Below are positions 29,507 through 38,058 of a stretch of DNA of 64,000 nucleotides, in pieces. Each line of letters begins with the position of its first letter. Within the stretch, counting starts at the first letter, position 1. The stretch covers positions 2,108,001 to 2,172,000 of the forward strand of contig NZ_CM001368.1 of the NCBI RefSeq assembly GCF_000177215.2, written 5' to 3'. The notes below the pieces were generated by a model, which saw only the letters and a program-made list of their open reading frames with translations, was not told where the DNA came from and made no database searches. Made by a program: the position numbers and the translations under genes. The stretch comes from Solidesulfovibrio carbinoliphilus subsp. oakridgensis. GTDB taxonomy: Bacteria > Desulfobacterota > Desulfovibrionia > Desulfovibrionales > Desulfovibrionaceae.

Positions 29507-31050
29507 TGGCGGACGCCCAGAGCCCGGCCCTGGCCGAGGTGGTGCTCGGCCGGCCGAAAAATCCCGACCCGGACGCCGCCTGCCGCTTCGACCAGGTGGA
29601 AGCGCCGGTCACCATCGTCATTTTCGGCGTGACCGGCGACCTGGCCGGCCGGATGCTCATGCCGGCCCTGGCCTCGCTTTTTGCCGGCGGCCACCTGCCG
29701 GACAACTTCGCCATCGTCGGCGCCAGCCGCACGGACCTCACCGACGAGTCCTTCCGGGAACGGATGCGCACCTCCATTGCCGAGCACGACGGCATCAGTC
29801 CGGACCTGTGGGACAAGATGGCCGCCCGCCTGACCTACCGCCAGGTCCACTACGACGATCCGGCCTCGTTTCGCGTCCTGTCCGACTACCTCGACGAGCT
29901 CGGCCAGTCGGCCGGGCTGGGCGGCAACCGCATCTACTATCTGGCCGTGCCGCCGACCGCCTACGAGGACATCGCCATCAACCTGGCCATGGCCGGGCTG
30001 GCCGACGAGGTCCGGGGCTATGCGCGGCTGGTCATCGAAAAGCCCTTCGGCCGGGACCTCCAAACGGCCCGGATCCTGGAACAGGCCCTGCACACCCGGT
30101 TTGCCGAACATCAAATATTCCGTATCGACCACTACTTGGCGAAAGAAACCGTGCAGAACATCCTGATGCTGCGCTTCGCCAACGCCATGTTCGAGCCCTT
30201 GTGGAACCGGCGCTACGTGGACTACGTCAGCATCATGGCCGCCGAGTCCATCGGCGTCGAGCACCGGGCCTCCTACTACGACCACTTCGGCGTCCTGCGC
30301 GACATGTTCCAGAACCACATGATGCAGCTGCTCTCCCTGTGCGCCATCGAGCCGCCGTCGCTGTTCGAGGCCGAGCTGGTGCGCGACGAGAAGACCAAGG
30401 TCTTCCGGGCCCTGCGTCCCTTCACCCAGCGGGACCTGGCCGAGAACCTGATCCTCGGCCAGTACGCCTCGGGCATGGCCGGCGGCGTCCGGGCCCCGGC
30501 CTATCTCGACGAGGAGGGCGTGCCGAGCGAGTCCCTGACCCCGACCTTTGCGGCCATGAAGGTCTATGTCGACAACTGGCGGTGGCAGGGGGTGCCCTTC
30601 TACATGGTCTCGGGCAAGCGGCTGGCGGCCAAGCGCACGGAGATCGCGGTCCAGTTCAAGCCGGTGCCCTTTTCCATGTTCCGGGAGCTTTTCGGCGACC
30701 ACATCAAGGCCAACAGGTTGACCCTTCGCATCCAGCCCGACGAGCAGGTGAGCCTCACCTTCCAGGCCAAGGCCCCGGGGCCCATGTGCCTGCGGTCCGT
30801 GACCATGAACTTCAACTACTACCAGGGCTACGAAGGGCCGGCCCTGACCGCCTACGCCAAGGTGCTCCTCGACTGCATGCTCGGCGACCAGACGCTTTTT
30901 TGGCGCCAGGACGGGGTGGAGCTGTGCTGGAAGTTCCTCGAACCCATGCTCGGCGACCCCGCGCCCGAGCGCCTCTACCTCTACAAGGCCGGCTCCTGGG
31001 GGCCGCAGGAGGCGGGCCGGTTCCTCAAGGTCCACGGGTTGACGCCATGA
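29506..31050 (+). CDS. zwf: Glucose-6-phosphate dehydrogenase
   Basis: 514 residues. FGVTGDLAGRMLMPAL (cofactor site), EKPFGRDL and the active-site RIDHYLAKETVQNILMLRF. First step of the oxidative pentose phosphate path, making NAD(P)H. The start codon shares its A with the gnd stop (TGATG), strongly coupled. pgl overlaps its end by 4 bases. Confidence 0.96.
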   Translation: MADAQSPALAEVVLGRPKNPDPDAACRFDQVEAPVTIVIFGVTGDLAGRMLMPALASLFAGGHLPDNFAIVGASRTDLTDESFRERMRTSIAEHDGISPDLWDKMAARLTYRQVHYDDPASFRVLSDYLDELGQSAGLGGNRIYYLAVPPTAYEDIAINLAMAGLADEVRGYARLVIEKPFGRDLQTARILEQALHTRFAEHQIFRIDHYLAKETVQNILMLRFANAMFEPLWNRRYVDYVSIMAAESIGVEHRASYYDHFGVLRDMFQNHMMQLLSLCAIEPPSLFEAELVRDEKTKVFRALRPFTQRDLAENLILGQYASGMAGGVRAPAYLDEEGVPSESLTPTFAAMKVYVDNWRWQGVPFYMVSGKRLAAKRTEIAVQFKPVPFSMFRELFGDHIKANRLTLRIQPDEQVSLTFQAKAPGPMCLRSVTMNFNYYQGYEGPALTAYAKVLLDCMLGDQTLFWRQDGVELCWKFLEPMLGDPAPERLYLYKAGSWGPQEAGRFLKVHGLTP

Positions 31051-31778
31051 CCCCCGCCATCCGCCGCTTCCCCGATCTGCCGGCCCTGACCGAGGCGGCC
31101 CTGGCCGCCGTGGCCCGGATCGCCCGGGAGGCCGTGGCCGCCCGGGGCGTCTTCACCATCGCCCTGTCCGGCGGCTCGACCCCCATGCCGCTCTACGCGG
31201 CCATGGCCGGCCGGGGGTTTGGCGCGCCGTTTGCGTCCACGGTCTTTTTCTTCGGCGACGAGCGGGTGGTGCCGGTCGGGGACCGCCGGAGCAACTTCGG
31301 GGCCATCGCCCCGGTCCTTTTCACCCCGTCCCCCATCCCGGTCGGCAACATCCACCCCATGCCGGTGGAAGTCCGGCCCCTGGAGCTTGCGGCCGCGACC
31401 TACGAGGACGAGGTGCGGGAGGTGCTTGGCGGCGGCGCCGACGTTTCCGGGGCCCTGCCGCGCTTGGACCTGGTCCTGCTCGGCATGGGCCCGGACGGCC
31501 ACACGGCCTCGCTCTTCCCGGACCGGCCGGCCCTTGGCGAGACCAGGCGCCTGGTCGTGGCCATGGAACCGCCGACCACGGTCGAGCCCAGGGTGGCCCG
31601 GCTGACCTTCACCCTGCCGCTTCTTAACGCCGCCCGGAACGTGCTCTTCCTGGTCGGGGCCAAGGGCAAGGAGGAGCCGCTCGCGGCGGCCCTCCACGGG
31701 CCGCCCGATCCCCACGTCCCGGCCTCCCTGGTCCGGCCGACGGACGGCGGGCTGGAGTGGCTGATCGGCGAAGGCTGA
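31047..31778 (+). CDS. pgl: 6-phosphogluconolactonase
   Basis: 243 residues from the ATG overlapping the zwf stop. Motifs GVFTIALSGGSTPMPLYAAM, FFFGDERVVPVGDRRSNFGA and LLGMGPDGHTASLFPD are diagnostic. Hydrolyses 6-phosphogluconolactone. Closes the photolyase-VTT-gnd-zwf-pgl operon, which ends at a repeat element. Confidence 0.96.
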   Translation: MTPAIRRFPDLPALTEAALAAVARIAREAVAARGVFTIALSGGSTPMPLYAAMAGRGFGAPFASTVFFFGDERVVPVGDRRSNFGAIAPVLFTPSPIPVGNIHPMPVEVRPLELAAATYEDEVREVLGGGADVSGALPRLDLVLLGMGPDGHTASLFPDRPALGETRRLVVAMEPPTTVEPRVARLTFTLPLLNAARNVLFLVGAKGKEEPLAAALHGPPDPHVPASLVRPTDGGLEWLIGEG

Positions 31779-31794
31779 GAAGAAGAAAAAAGAT

Positions 31795-31943
31795 GCCTCC
31801 GGCGGCCGGGGGAAATGATTCCCCCCGGACCCCCTCGATTGGGGACCACATCCCCGCGCCCCCGGCGAAGCCCATGGAAAGTTTTTTGGAAGGGGTCCGG
31901 GGGAACCTTTTTTTCAAAAAAGGTTCCCCCGGCCGCCGGAGGC
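31795..31943. repeat. Convergent-junction repeat, copy 4 (both arms)
   Basis: Between pgl and the hypothetical gene ending at 31957. Left arm 31795-31809, inverted right arm 31929-31943. The inner palindrome by the left arm is GGGGGAAATGATTCCCCC; by the right arm it is a longer GGGGGAACCTTTTTTTC-AAAAAAGGTTCCCCC-type stem. Flanks GAAGAAGAAAAAAGAT and ATTCTCCCCTCTTC. Confidence 0.85.
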
Positions 31944-31956
31944 ATTCTCCCCTCTT

Positions 31957-32538
31957 CTAGCCGAAATAGGAGCTGGCCTGGTTGCCCATGAGGCTCAGGA
32001 AGTAGTCGCTCGAGGAAGTGTCGCTGGTCAGCTGGTTCAGGTAGGCGGCGTAGCCGTTGGTGCGGATCATGGTATTGGTCTGCTTGGCGGTCATGGACTT
32101 GAGCGTGGTGCTGTTGTCGGCCAGGGTGTTGAAGGCCTGGGCCAGCACCGGGGTGTCCTTGAAAAGCTTGTCGATCTTGTCCTTGTCCGGGTGGTCGTTT
32201 TGCACGGTGACCGTGCCGTCGGCGTCCCGGCCCAGGGTGATGGTCTGGCTGGTGTCGATGTCGAGGTCTTCGAATTTGGCGGCCAGGGTCTGGGTCAGCT
32301 GCTGCTGCAGGGCCTCGTTCTGGGCCTTGTACTGGAGGATGGGGCTGACGAAGTCGGTGTCGAGGCCGGAGAGGGCCTTGGCCACCGTGGACCAGGAAGT
32401 CGTGTCCGTGTCCCCTTTGGTGGAGGAGTTGGCGACCGAGGTGGTGGAGCTGCCCGAAGAGCCGGACGTGGCGCTCGCGTTGCCGGAAGCGATCTTGAGG
32501 AGCTGGGTGAGACTGTCGTAGCTGGTGTTGATGTCCAT
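31957..32538 (-). CDS. Hypothetical protein with a Ser/Thr-rich N-terminus
   Basis: 193 residues from MDINTSYDSLTQLLKIASG, with a perfect CAGGAGG site. Residues about 17-50 are Ser/Thr/Gly-rich low complexity with no cleavable signal peptide. The rest is helical (ILQYKAQNEALQQQLTQTLAAKF) and ends in NQLTSDTSSSDYFLSLMGNQASSYFG. I recognise no family; the overall style resembles small flagellar or type III-exported substrates, but this is weak. Confidence 0.75.
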   Translation of the reverse strand: MDINTSYDSLTQLLKIASGNASATSGSSGSSTTSVANSSTKGDTDTTSWSTVAKALSGLDTDFVSPILQYKAQNEALQQQLTQTLAAKFEDLDIDTSQTITLGRDADGTVTVQNDHPDKDKIDKLFKDTPVLAQAFNTLADNSTTLKSMTAKQTNTMIRTNGYAAYLNQLTSDTSSSDYFLSLMGNQASSYFG

Positions 32539-32632
32539 GACGCCCTCCTGTGGCCGTCGTGAACATTGCAATAAAAATGCCTGGAAAAATTTTCCCCGGC
32601 CCGGCCCCCGGCGATCCGGGGCGTCCGGCCGC

Positions 32633-32668
32633 AAAAAAAGCCGGACAGGCGCGCCTGTCCGGCTTTTT
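32633..32668. terminator. Intrinsic terminator of the PP2C-LysM operon
   Basis: Palindrome GCCGGACAGGCGCGCCTGTCCGGC (32640-32663) flanked by AAAAAAA on the left and TTTTT on the right, so it can act on both strands. It sits just after the LysM gene (minus). Confidence 0.88.
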
Positions 32669-32690
32669 CCATCCAGCGGGGCCGGGCCGG

Positions 32691-33737
32691 CTACTTCTTT
32701 TCCGTCACCACGCTCTGCTCCCCGACGATCCGAAAGGAATCGCCTTCCGGACGCAGGAGAAAGGTGAAGGCGGCCTGGCCCGCGACGCGCTTTTTCCCGT
32801 TTTTGGCGGTAAAGGCCGTGGGCACGGTCACGCGCAGGTCGCCGCCCGGCAGCTTTTCCGCGGTCGCCGGCCCGGGCGTGTAGGAGCGTTCGGGCCAGCG
32901 GCTGAAGTAGTCGGCCTTGTCCTGGCGCACGAGGTCTTTGCCGCTCTTGCCCTTCTTGTAATAATCGACCGTCTCGCCGTAGCTGTCGAGCAGGCCGTTG
33001 ATGTCGCCCGAAACGTTTTGGGCGAAGAACCGGGCCACGAAATCCGCCACCGCCGGCGAGGCGGGCGTGGCCGCAGCCGCGCTTTCGTCCGAGGCCGGAA
33101 TGGTCAGCGTGGCCCCGGCCTCCAGATGATCGGCGTCCTTCATGCCGTTGGCCGCCATCAGTGCCTCAACGGTCACGTCGAACTTCCTGGCGATGCGCGA
33201 CAGGTTGTCGCCCCGGGCCACGGTGTAGGTCCGGGCCGCTTCGGGCGCCGGGGCCGCGGGCCCGGGTCCGACCTCCACCGTCTCCACGACCTCGCCCTTG
33301 GCCGGAGCCGCGGACGTGGCCGGCGGCGCGGCGGGAGCCGGCGCTTCCGGGATCCCGGGGGCGGCGGGGGCCGCAGGGGCCGGAGCCTCGGTCGGAGCGG
33401 CCGGAGCGGCCGGGGCGGCCGGGGCGGCGGACTTGCCGTCCACGGCCGGCCCGGCTCCGGGCGCGGGTGCGGCCGACGGCTCGAGCTTCCTGCCGGCCAG
33501 CCTGGCCTCGTGGAACCGCTGGTATTCCTTGTCGTCGAGGACGCCGTTGCTGTCGGCGTCCGCAGCCAGGAACTCCTCCACCGTCAGGTCGGGAAACACG
33601 ACGATGAGTTCCTCGAAAATGACCCGGCCGTCCTTGTTGTAATCGACCTTGGGGAACCCCTGCGGGTCCTCCTTGTTGCATCCGCCAAGGGCAAGCCCCA
33701 GCAGGAGCGCCAAAAGCATGCTCAAACCGCTTTTCAT
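32691..33737 (-). CDS. EF-hand and LysM domain lipoprotein
   Basis: 348 residues. Lipoprotein signal ending LALGGC (C20). Two EF-hand calcium loops: DYNKDGRVIFEE and DADSNGVLDDKE. Then a Pro/Ala-rich linker (about 85-165), a LysM domain (YTVARGDNLSRIARKFDVTVEALMAANGMKDADHL) and a C-terminal NTF2-like segment (FVARFFAQNVSGDINGLLDSYGETVDYY). Probably an envelope protein that binds peptidoglycan and perhaps calcium. Its ATG overlaps the PP2C stop by four bases. Confidence 0.88.
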   Translation of the reverse strand: MKSGLSMLLALLLGLALGGCNKEDPQGFPKVDYNKDGRVIFEELIVVFPDLTVEEFLAADADSNGVLDDKEYQRFHEARLAGRKLEPSAAPAPGAGPAVDGKSAAPAAPAAPAAPTEAPAPAAPAAPGIPEAPAPAAPPATSAAPAKGEVVETVEVGPGPAAPAPEAARTYTVARGDNLSRIARKFDVTVEALMAANGMKDADHLEAGATLTIPASDESAAAATPASPAVADFVARFFAQNVSGDINGLLDSYGETVDYYKKGKSGKDLVRQDKADYFSRWPERSYTPGPATAEKLPGGDLRVTVPTAFTAKNGKKRVAGQAAFTFLLRPEGDSFRIVGEQSVVTEKK

Positions 33738-35083
33738 GCCTCCTCCTTTTTGCCGGCGTCAGCCGCCGCCTTGACCACGACCAGGGTCACGTCGTCGCGA
33801 CGCGGCTCGCCGTGGAGAAACGCTTCGAGGTCATCGAGCACCGCCCGGGCCACGGTCCGGGCATCCCCGGACGCGGCGGCGCGAAGGACCCGGCGCAGCC
33901 GGTCCTTGCCGTACATCTCGCCCGACGCGGCCCGGGCTTCCCATATGCCGTCCGTGCCAAGGGCCAGGAGCGCCCCCGCCGGCAAGGCCGGCACCGTGTA
34001 TTCCTCATACCGCCAGCCGCCGTCGATGCCGAGGGGAATTCCCCGGCCGGCCAGCTCGGCAAAGGCGTCCCGGGACGGATCGTAGAGGAGCGCCGGGTCG
34101 TGGCCGGCCCGGACATAGGACAGGCCGCCGGTCTCAAGGTGCAGCTCCAGAAGGAACAGGGTCATGAACCGGCCGGTGTCGCCCATGTCTTCGGTGAGAA
34201 GCCGGTTGATGTCGGAGACCACCTCGGCCGGCCCGCCCGGGGACAGCAGGCGGGAACGCAAAAACGCCCGTACGCTGGCCATCAAAAGCGCCGCCTGGAC
34301 GCCGTGGCCCGTGACGTCGCCGACGCCGACCAGGCAGGCCGGCTCCCGGCCCGGCACGTCCCGCCGCAACAGATAATCGTAATAGTCCCCGCCCGTGGCG
34401 TCGCAGGAAAGGCTCACCCCGGCCACGTCGAAGCCGGGCGTTTCGGGCGCGCATTTCGGCAGGAATCCCTGCTGGACGCTGGCCGCCACCTCCATGTCGA
34501 AGTCCATGCGCTGCTTGGCCAGGGCCTCGCCGTGGAGCCGGGCGTTGACGATGGCCACGGCCGCCTGGGCCCCGAGCAGCGAGAAGATCTCCATGTCGTT
34601 TTCGGTGAAAACGCCGCCCCCGTCCTTGTTGATGCACTGGGCCACGCCAATGACCCGGCCCCGGTAGACCAGGGGCACGCAGGCCATGGACCGGGTCCGG
34701 TAGCCGGTCAGCCGGTCCACCTCGGGATGGAACCGGGGGTCGGCATAGGCATCGACAATAAGGGCCGGCCGGGCCTCCCTGGCCACCCACCCGGCCACGC
34801 CCTCGCCCGGCGCCAGCCGGAATCCAGAACGCAGGGGCAGGCAGGCCGGCCCCTGGGCCACGGTGAAGACCAGGTCCCCCCGGCCGGGACCCGGCGTTTC
34901 GTCGACCAGCAGGAGGCTCGCCGCCTCGGCGCCAAGGGCCTGGCGCGAGGTGGTCATGATCCGCTCGAGCACTTCGGCGATGTCGAGCGATTCGGTCACG
35001 AGACGGGACAGGGCAAAGCACCGCGTCAGGGCGGACAGGCGCTCGGCCAGCCGGTCCGCGTCGGCGCAGCTCGCGTCAGCCAT
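33734..35083 (-). CDS. GAF-PP2C (SpoIIE-type) serine phosphatase
   Basis: 449 residues. GAF domain about 30-180 (LSRLVTESLDIAEVLERIMTTSRQALGAEAASLLLVDE), then a PP2C SpoIIE/RsbU catalytic domain with GGDYYDYLL, VGDVTGHGVQAALLMA, RAGHDPALLYDP and DGIWEARAASGEMYG. Such enzymes dephosphorylate STAS antagonists in partner switches. A STAS protein is encoded at 50838-51179, but not next to it. Operon with the lipoprotein gene. Confidence 0.93.
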   Translation of the reverse strand: MADASCADADRLAERLSALTRCFALSRLVTESLDIAEVLERIMTTSRQALGAEAASLLLVDETPGPGRGDLVFTVAQGPACLPLRSGFRLAPGEGVAGWVAREARPALIVDAYADPRFHPEVDRLTGYRTRSMACVPLVYRGRVIGVAQCINKDGGGVFTENDMEIFSLLGAQAAVAIVNARLHGEALAKQRMDFDMEVAASVQQGFLPKCAPETPGFDVAGVSLSCDATGGDYYDYLLRRDVPGREPACLVGVGDVTGHGVQAALLMASVRAFLRSRLLSPGGPAEVVSDINRLLTEDMGDTGRFMTLFLLELHLETGGLSYVRAGHDPALLYDPSRDAFAELAGRGIPLGIDGGWRYEEYTVPALPAGALLALGTDGIWEARAASGEMYGKDRLRRVLRAAASGDARTVARAVLDDLEAFLHGEPRRDDVTLVVVKAAADAGKKEEA

Positions 35084-35218
35084 GGCGTTTCCCTCGCTTC
35101 ATGCCGTTTCCCTACATGAAAAGCGGATGGCCGGCAAAGCCGGGAAAGAGGCCGTCCGTGGGGAAACGCCGCCGAGGCGCGGGAAAGGGAAAGGGAGGAA
35201 GGCCAAGCCCCGGCCGGC

Positions 35219-36517
35219 TCAGACCGGGGCCCCGTCGAGCAGCGCGATGGCCGTGGTCTTCTCGTCCCGGAACCGGGACTGGACCGCTTGGCGCACCCGC
35301 TTGTTGTGGCGGAAAAACTTTTGGCTGCGCAGCCGGTAGACCTCTTCGATCACGGCCTTGTCAAAATCCTGACCGGCCGGGGCGGCCTCGGCCTTGTCGA
35401 TGGCCTGGGAGAAGATGCGCTCCGCGCCGTTCGGCCCATGCTGCACGGCCGTGCTCCACAGGACCTCGCGCAGGGCGTAGGACCGCTTGGTCACGTCGAG
35501 GCCGGTGGTCAAAACCAGGCTCTTGGCGGCCGGGGCGTAGTTGTTGACCCGGACGAACTCGTGTTGCAACGCCTCGAAGCGCCTCGGGTCGGCGGCCGCG
35601 ATCTGCTTCCACACGGCCGGCATCTGGCCGGTCCGTCCGCCGGTGTCGGCCGGGCCCGCGGCCCGCAACCGGTTGGCCATATCCGGGGCCTTCTCGTCCA
35701 GGAACTTGATGAAGTTGTCCATGGTCCCGGTCCTGGAGGCGATCTGGTACTGGCCGTAGGAGGTGCCGCCCCGGCTGTCGTAGCCGATACAGTCGATCTC
35801 GCAGTTGGATTCGTACTGGGCGCTCAGGCGTCCGGCCGCATGCTGGAGCGTCGAGGGCAGGACCTTGCGCGTGGCCGCCGCCTGCTCCTTGGCCGCCTCG
35901 ACCCGGGAACTCTCGGCCAGGATGTTTTCCGCGCCGGCCGCCGCCAAAAGCAGTTCCTCCTCGCGCCGGGTGAACCCGCCCTGGCCCGCCGCGCCGCCCG
36001 AACGGCCGAGGTGGCCGAGGTCGTCGGGATGCCGGGCCGTCTGGCTCGCGGCCATGCGGACCGAGGACTTGTCAACGGACCGTCGCAGGCTGGATCCTCC
36101 GGCGCCGGCAGCCGGGTCCGCCGCCCCGGCCGGGGCCCCGCTGTCGCTGGCGGCCTGCTCCATGGCCAGCCGGGACAGGGTGGCCAGGGCGTTGCCCTGG
36201 AACATGTCGAGCCCGCCCTTGGCCGGGCCGGTCCCCTCCGTCAAACCCTTGGCGCCGGTCTCGTAGCCGAGCATGGCCAGGGCCGCTTCCTGGCCCGAGG
36301 CCTGGCCGCCGGAGAGCATTTCGAGGCCGGTGATCATGTTCTCCCGGGGAATGGCCTTTTGGGCGGCCTTGCCCACCTCGCCGTTGATCCCGTAGCCGCT
36401 TTGCAGCATGATCTCGAAAAATCGGGGATCCTTGCCGGCCTTGGCCGTGCCCGGAGCGAGGGCCCCGGCTTTCCTGACGAAATCCTGGGCAGCGGTGTCT
36501 GTGGTCTGTATGGCCAT
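35219..36517 (-). CDS. Lysozyme/muramidase-like protein without a signal peptide
   Basis: 432 residues. The N-terminal half is low complexity and Ala/Gly-rich, beginning MAIQTTDTAAQDFVRK without a signal sequence. The C-terminal half (about 220-425) has YESNCEIDCIGYDSRGGTSYGQYQIASRTGTMDNF, QHEFVRVNNYAPAA and LREVLWSTAVQHGPNGAERIF, a pattern of lysozyme/chitosanase-like glycan hydrolases found in phage tails, Rhs and secretion effectors. The catalytic residue is not assigned. Flagellar or secreted use is unproven. Confidence 0.75.
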   Translation of the reverse strand: MAIQTTDTAAQDFVRKAGALAPGTAKAGKDPRFFEIMLQSGYGINGEVGKAAQKAIPRENMITGLEMLSGGQASGQEAALAMLGYETGAKGLTEGTGPAKGGLDMFQGNALATLSRLAMEQAASDSGAPAGAADPAAGAGGSSLRRSVDKSSVRMAASQTARHPDDLGHLGRSGGAAGQGGFTRREEELLLAAAGAENILAESSRVEAAKEQAAATRKVLPSTLQHAAGRLSAQYESNCEIDCIGYDSRGGTSYGQYQIASRTGTMDNFIKFLDEKAPDMANRLRAAGPADTGGRTGQMPAVWKQIAAADPRRFEALQHEFVRVNNYAPAAKSLVLTTGLDVTKRSYALREVLWSTAVQHGPNGAERIFSQAIDKAEAAPAGQDFDKAVIEEVYRLRSQKFFRHNKRVRQAVQSRFRDEKTTAIALLDGAPV

Positions 36518-36621
36518 AAAGGTATCCCGGTTAGGCGACGGTTGGCATGGTGCGAAACGTCCTTTGCAAGCCCCATGCCTTGGCCGCCCCGCCCCCGTCT
36601 GCCCACTCCCGGAGGCCTGCC

Positions 36622-36990
36622 GTGCAAAACAGCCACCGCTTCTTTCAAAACACCGGCTGCCGCTACTTCCCCTGCCACCCCGGCGCGGATCCGGCCGCCT
36701 TCAACTGCCTCTTCTGCTTCTGCCCCCTCTATTTCCTGCCGGACTGCGGCGGGGACCCAGTCCTTCGCCAGGGCGTCAAGGACTGCACCGCCTGCCTGCG
36801 GCCCCACCGGCCCGAAGGCTACGACGCGATCCTCGACCGGCTGCGCCGGGAGGCGGCCGCCCGCCGCCAGGACGCGGACCCGGCCGGAGCCCCGGCCGAA
36901 GTCCCGGCCGAAGTCCCGAAAGTCCCCCAGGACGGATCACCGGACGCCCCCCCCGACGGCCCCCCCAACGGAAAAGACCCGGAACCTTGA
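36622..36990 (+). CDS. Cysteine-rich small domain protein (PF04071-like)
   Basis: 122 residues from a GTG that follows CCCGGAGGC; an in-frame ATG at 36547 lies further upstream. Residues about 3-60 read HRFFQNTGCRYFPCH, NCLFCFCPLYFLPDCGG and DCTACLRPHRPEG, with nine Cys and several His, a metal-binding pattern I recognise as the cysteine-rich small domain. The C-terminus is Pro/Ala-rich. Some homologues sit near cobalamin genes. Role unknown. Confidence 0.78.
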   Translation: MQNSHRFFQNTGCRYFPCHPGADPAAFNCLFCFCPLYFLPDCGGDPVLRQGVKDCTACLRPHRPEGYDAILDRLRREAAARRQDADPAGAPAEVPAEVPKVPQDGSPDAPPDGPPNGKDPEP

Positions 36991-37080
36991 TCCGGATCAA
37001 TGCCAGTCCCGCCCCGGTGGAGTAGACCAGCCTCGCCCGGCCGCCCTGTCCCTGTCCCCGCGCCGGGCGAGGAGACACCC

Positions 37081-38058
37081 ATGAACAGACGCGCCTTTCT
37101 CGCGGCCCTTGGCACGGCCGGCGCGGGGCTCGCCGCGCCCGGACCGGCCGGCACCCTTCTGGCCGGCCAGGCCGCCGCCTCTGGGAACGAGCCCCTGGCC
37201 AGCCTCTACGACCTGTCCCGATGCGTCGGCTGCGGCGCCTGCGTGGCCGCCTGCCGCGAAGCCCACGCCAACGACTTCCCGGAACCGAAAAAACCCTTCC
37301 CCAAGATGTCCCCGGCCTCGGTCAAGGCCGAGGATTTTTCGGACAAACGCGACGTGGACGACCGGCTGACGCCCTACAACTGGCTGTTCATCCAGACCGC
37401 CACCGTGGCCAAGGACGGCCGGCCCCTTGACGTCCACATCCCGAGACGGTGCATGCACTGCCAAAATCCCCCGTGCGCCGGGCTGTGCCCCTGGGGCGCG
37501 GCCACCCGGGCCGGGAACGGCGCGGTGGCCATCGATCCGGCCATCTGCCTTGGCGGGGCCAAGTGCCGCACGGTCTGCCCCTGGCACATCCCCCAGCGCC
37601 AGACCGGGGTCGGCCTCTACCTCGACCTGCTCCCCCGGTTCGCCGGCAACGGCGTCATGTACAAGTGCGACCGGTGCCAGACCCGGGCCGGGGCCGGCCT
37701 TCCTCCAGCGTGTCTGGAAGCCTGCCCCCACGGCGTCCAGACCATGGGCCCGCGAAGCGCCATGGTGGCCGCCGCCAAGGCCCTGGCCCGGGACACCGGC
37801 GGCTTTGTCTACGGCGAAACGGAAAACGGCGGCACCAACACCCTCTACGTCTCGCCGGTTCCCTTCGCGACGCTCCAGGCGGCCCTCGAGACCGGCCCCG
37901 GCCGGCCGGGCCTGGCCCAGACCGCCGATTTCATGGGCGAGGAGGCCAATCTGGCCACGTCCGTGCTCCTGGCCCCGGTGGCCGGGCTGGCGGCGGGCCT
38001 GCTCCGGCTGGCCGGCCGGGCGAAAGCACGACCCGACAAGGAGAACGACCATGGCTAG
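37081..38058 (+). CDS. Tat-exported four-cluster ferredoxin subunit (HybA/DmsB-like)
   Basis: 325 residues. Twin-arginine-like signal MNRRAFLAALGTAGAG, then Cys groups for four [4Fe-4S] clusters: CVGCGACVAAC, CMHCQNPPCAGLC, CLGGAKCRTVC and CDRCQTRAGAGLPPAC...C. A C-terminal membrane helix (about 291-311) resembles HybA. It precedes a haem-b membrane subunit, together forming an electron-transfer module, but no molybdoenzyme, hydrogenase or cytochrome c is adjacent. Immediately upstream of aprBA. Confidence 0.88.
   Translation: MNRRAFLAALGTAGAGLAAPGPAGTLLAGQAAASGNEPLASLYDLSRCVGCGACVAACREAHANDFPEPKKPFPKMSPASVKAEDFSDKRDVDDRLTPYNWLFIQTATVAKDGRPLDVHIPRRCMHCQNPPCAGLCPWGAATRAGNGAVAIDPAICLGGAKCRTVCPWHIPQRQTGVGLYLDLLPRFAGNGVMYKCDRCQTRAGAGLPPACLEACPHGVQTMGPRSAMVAAAKALARDTGGFVYGETENGGTNTLYVSPVPFATLQAALETGPGRPGLAQTADFMGEEANLATSVLLAPVAGLAAGLLRLAGRAKARPDKENDHG

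Noticed and set aside
31793..31960. Short peptides starting MPPAAGG or GGGHPLPD near the repeats
   Set aside because: They are translations of the repeat arms, appear beside several unrelated genes and have no ribosome site.
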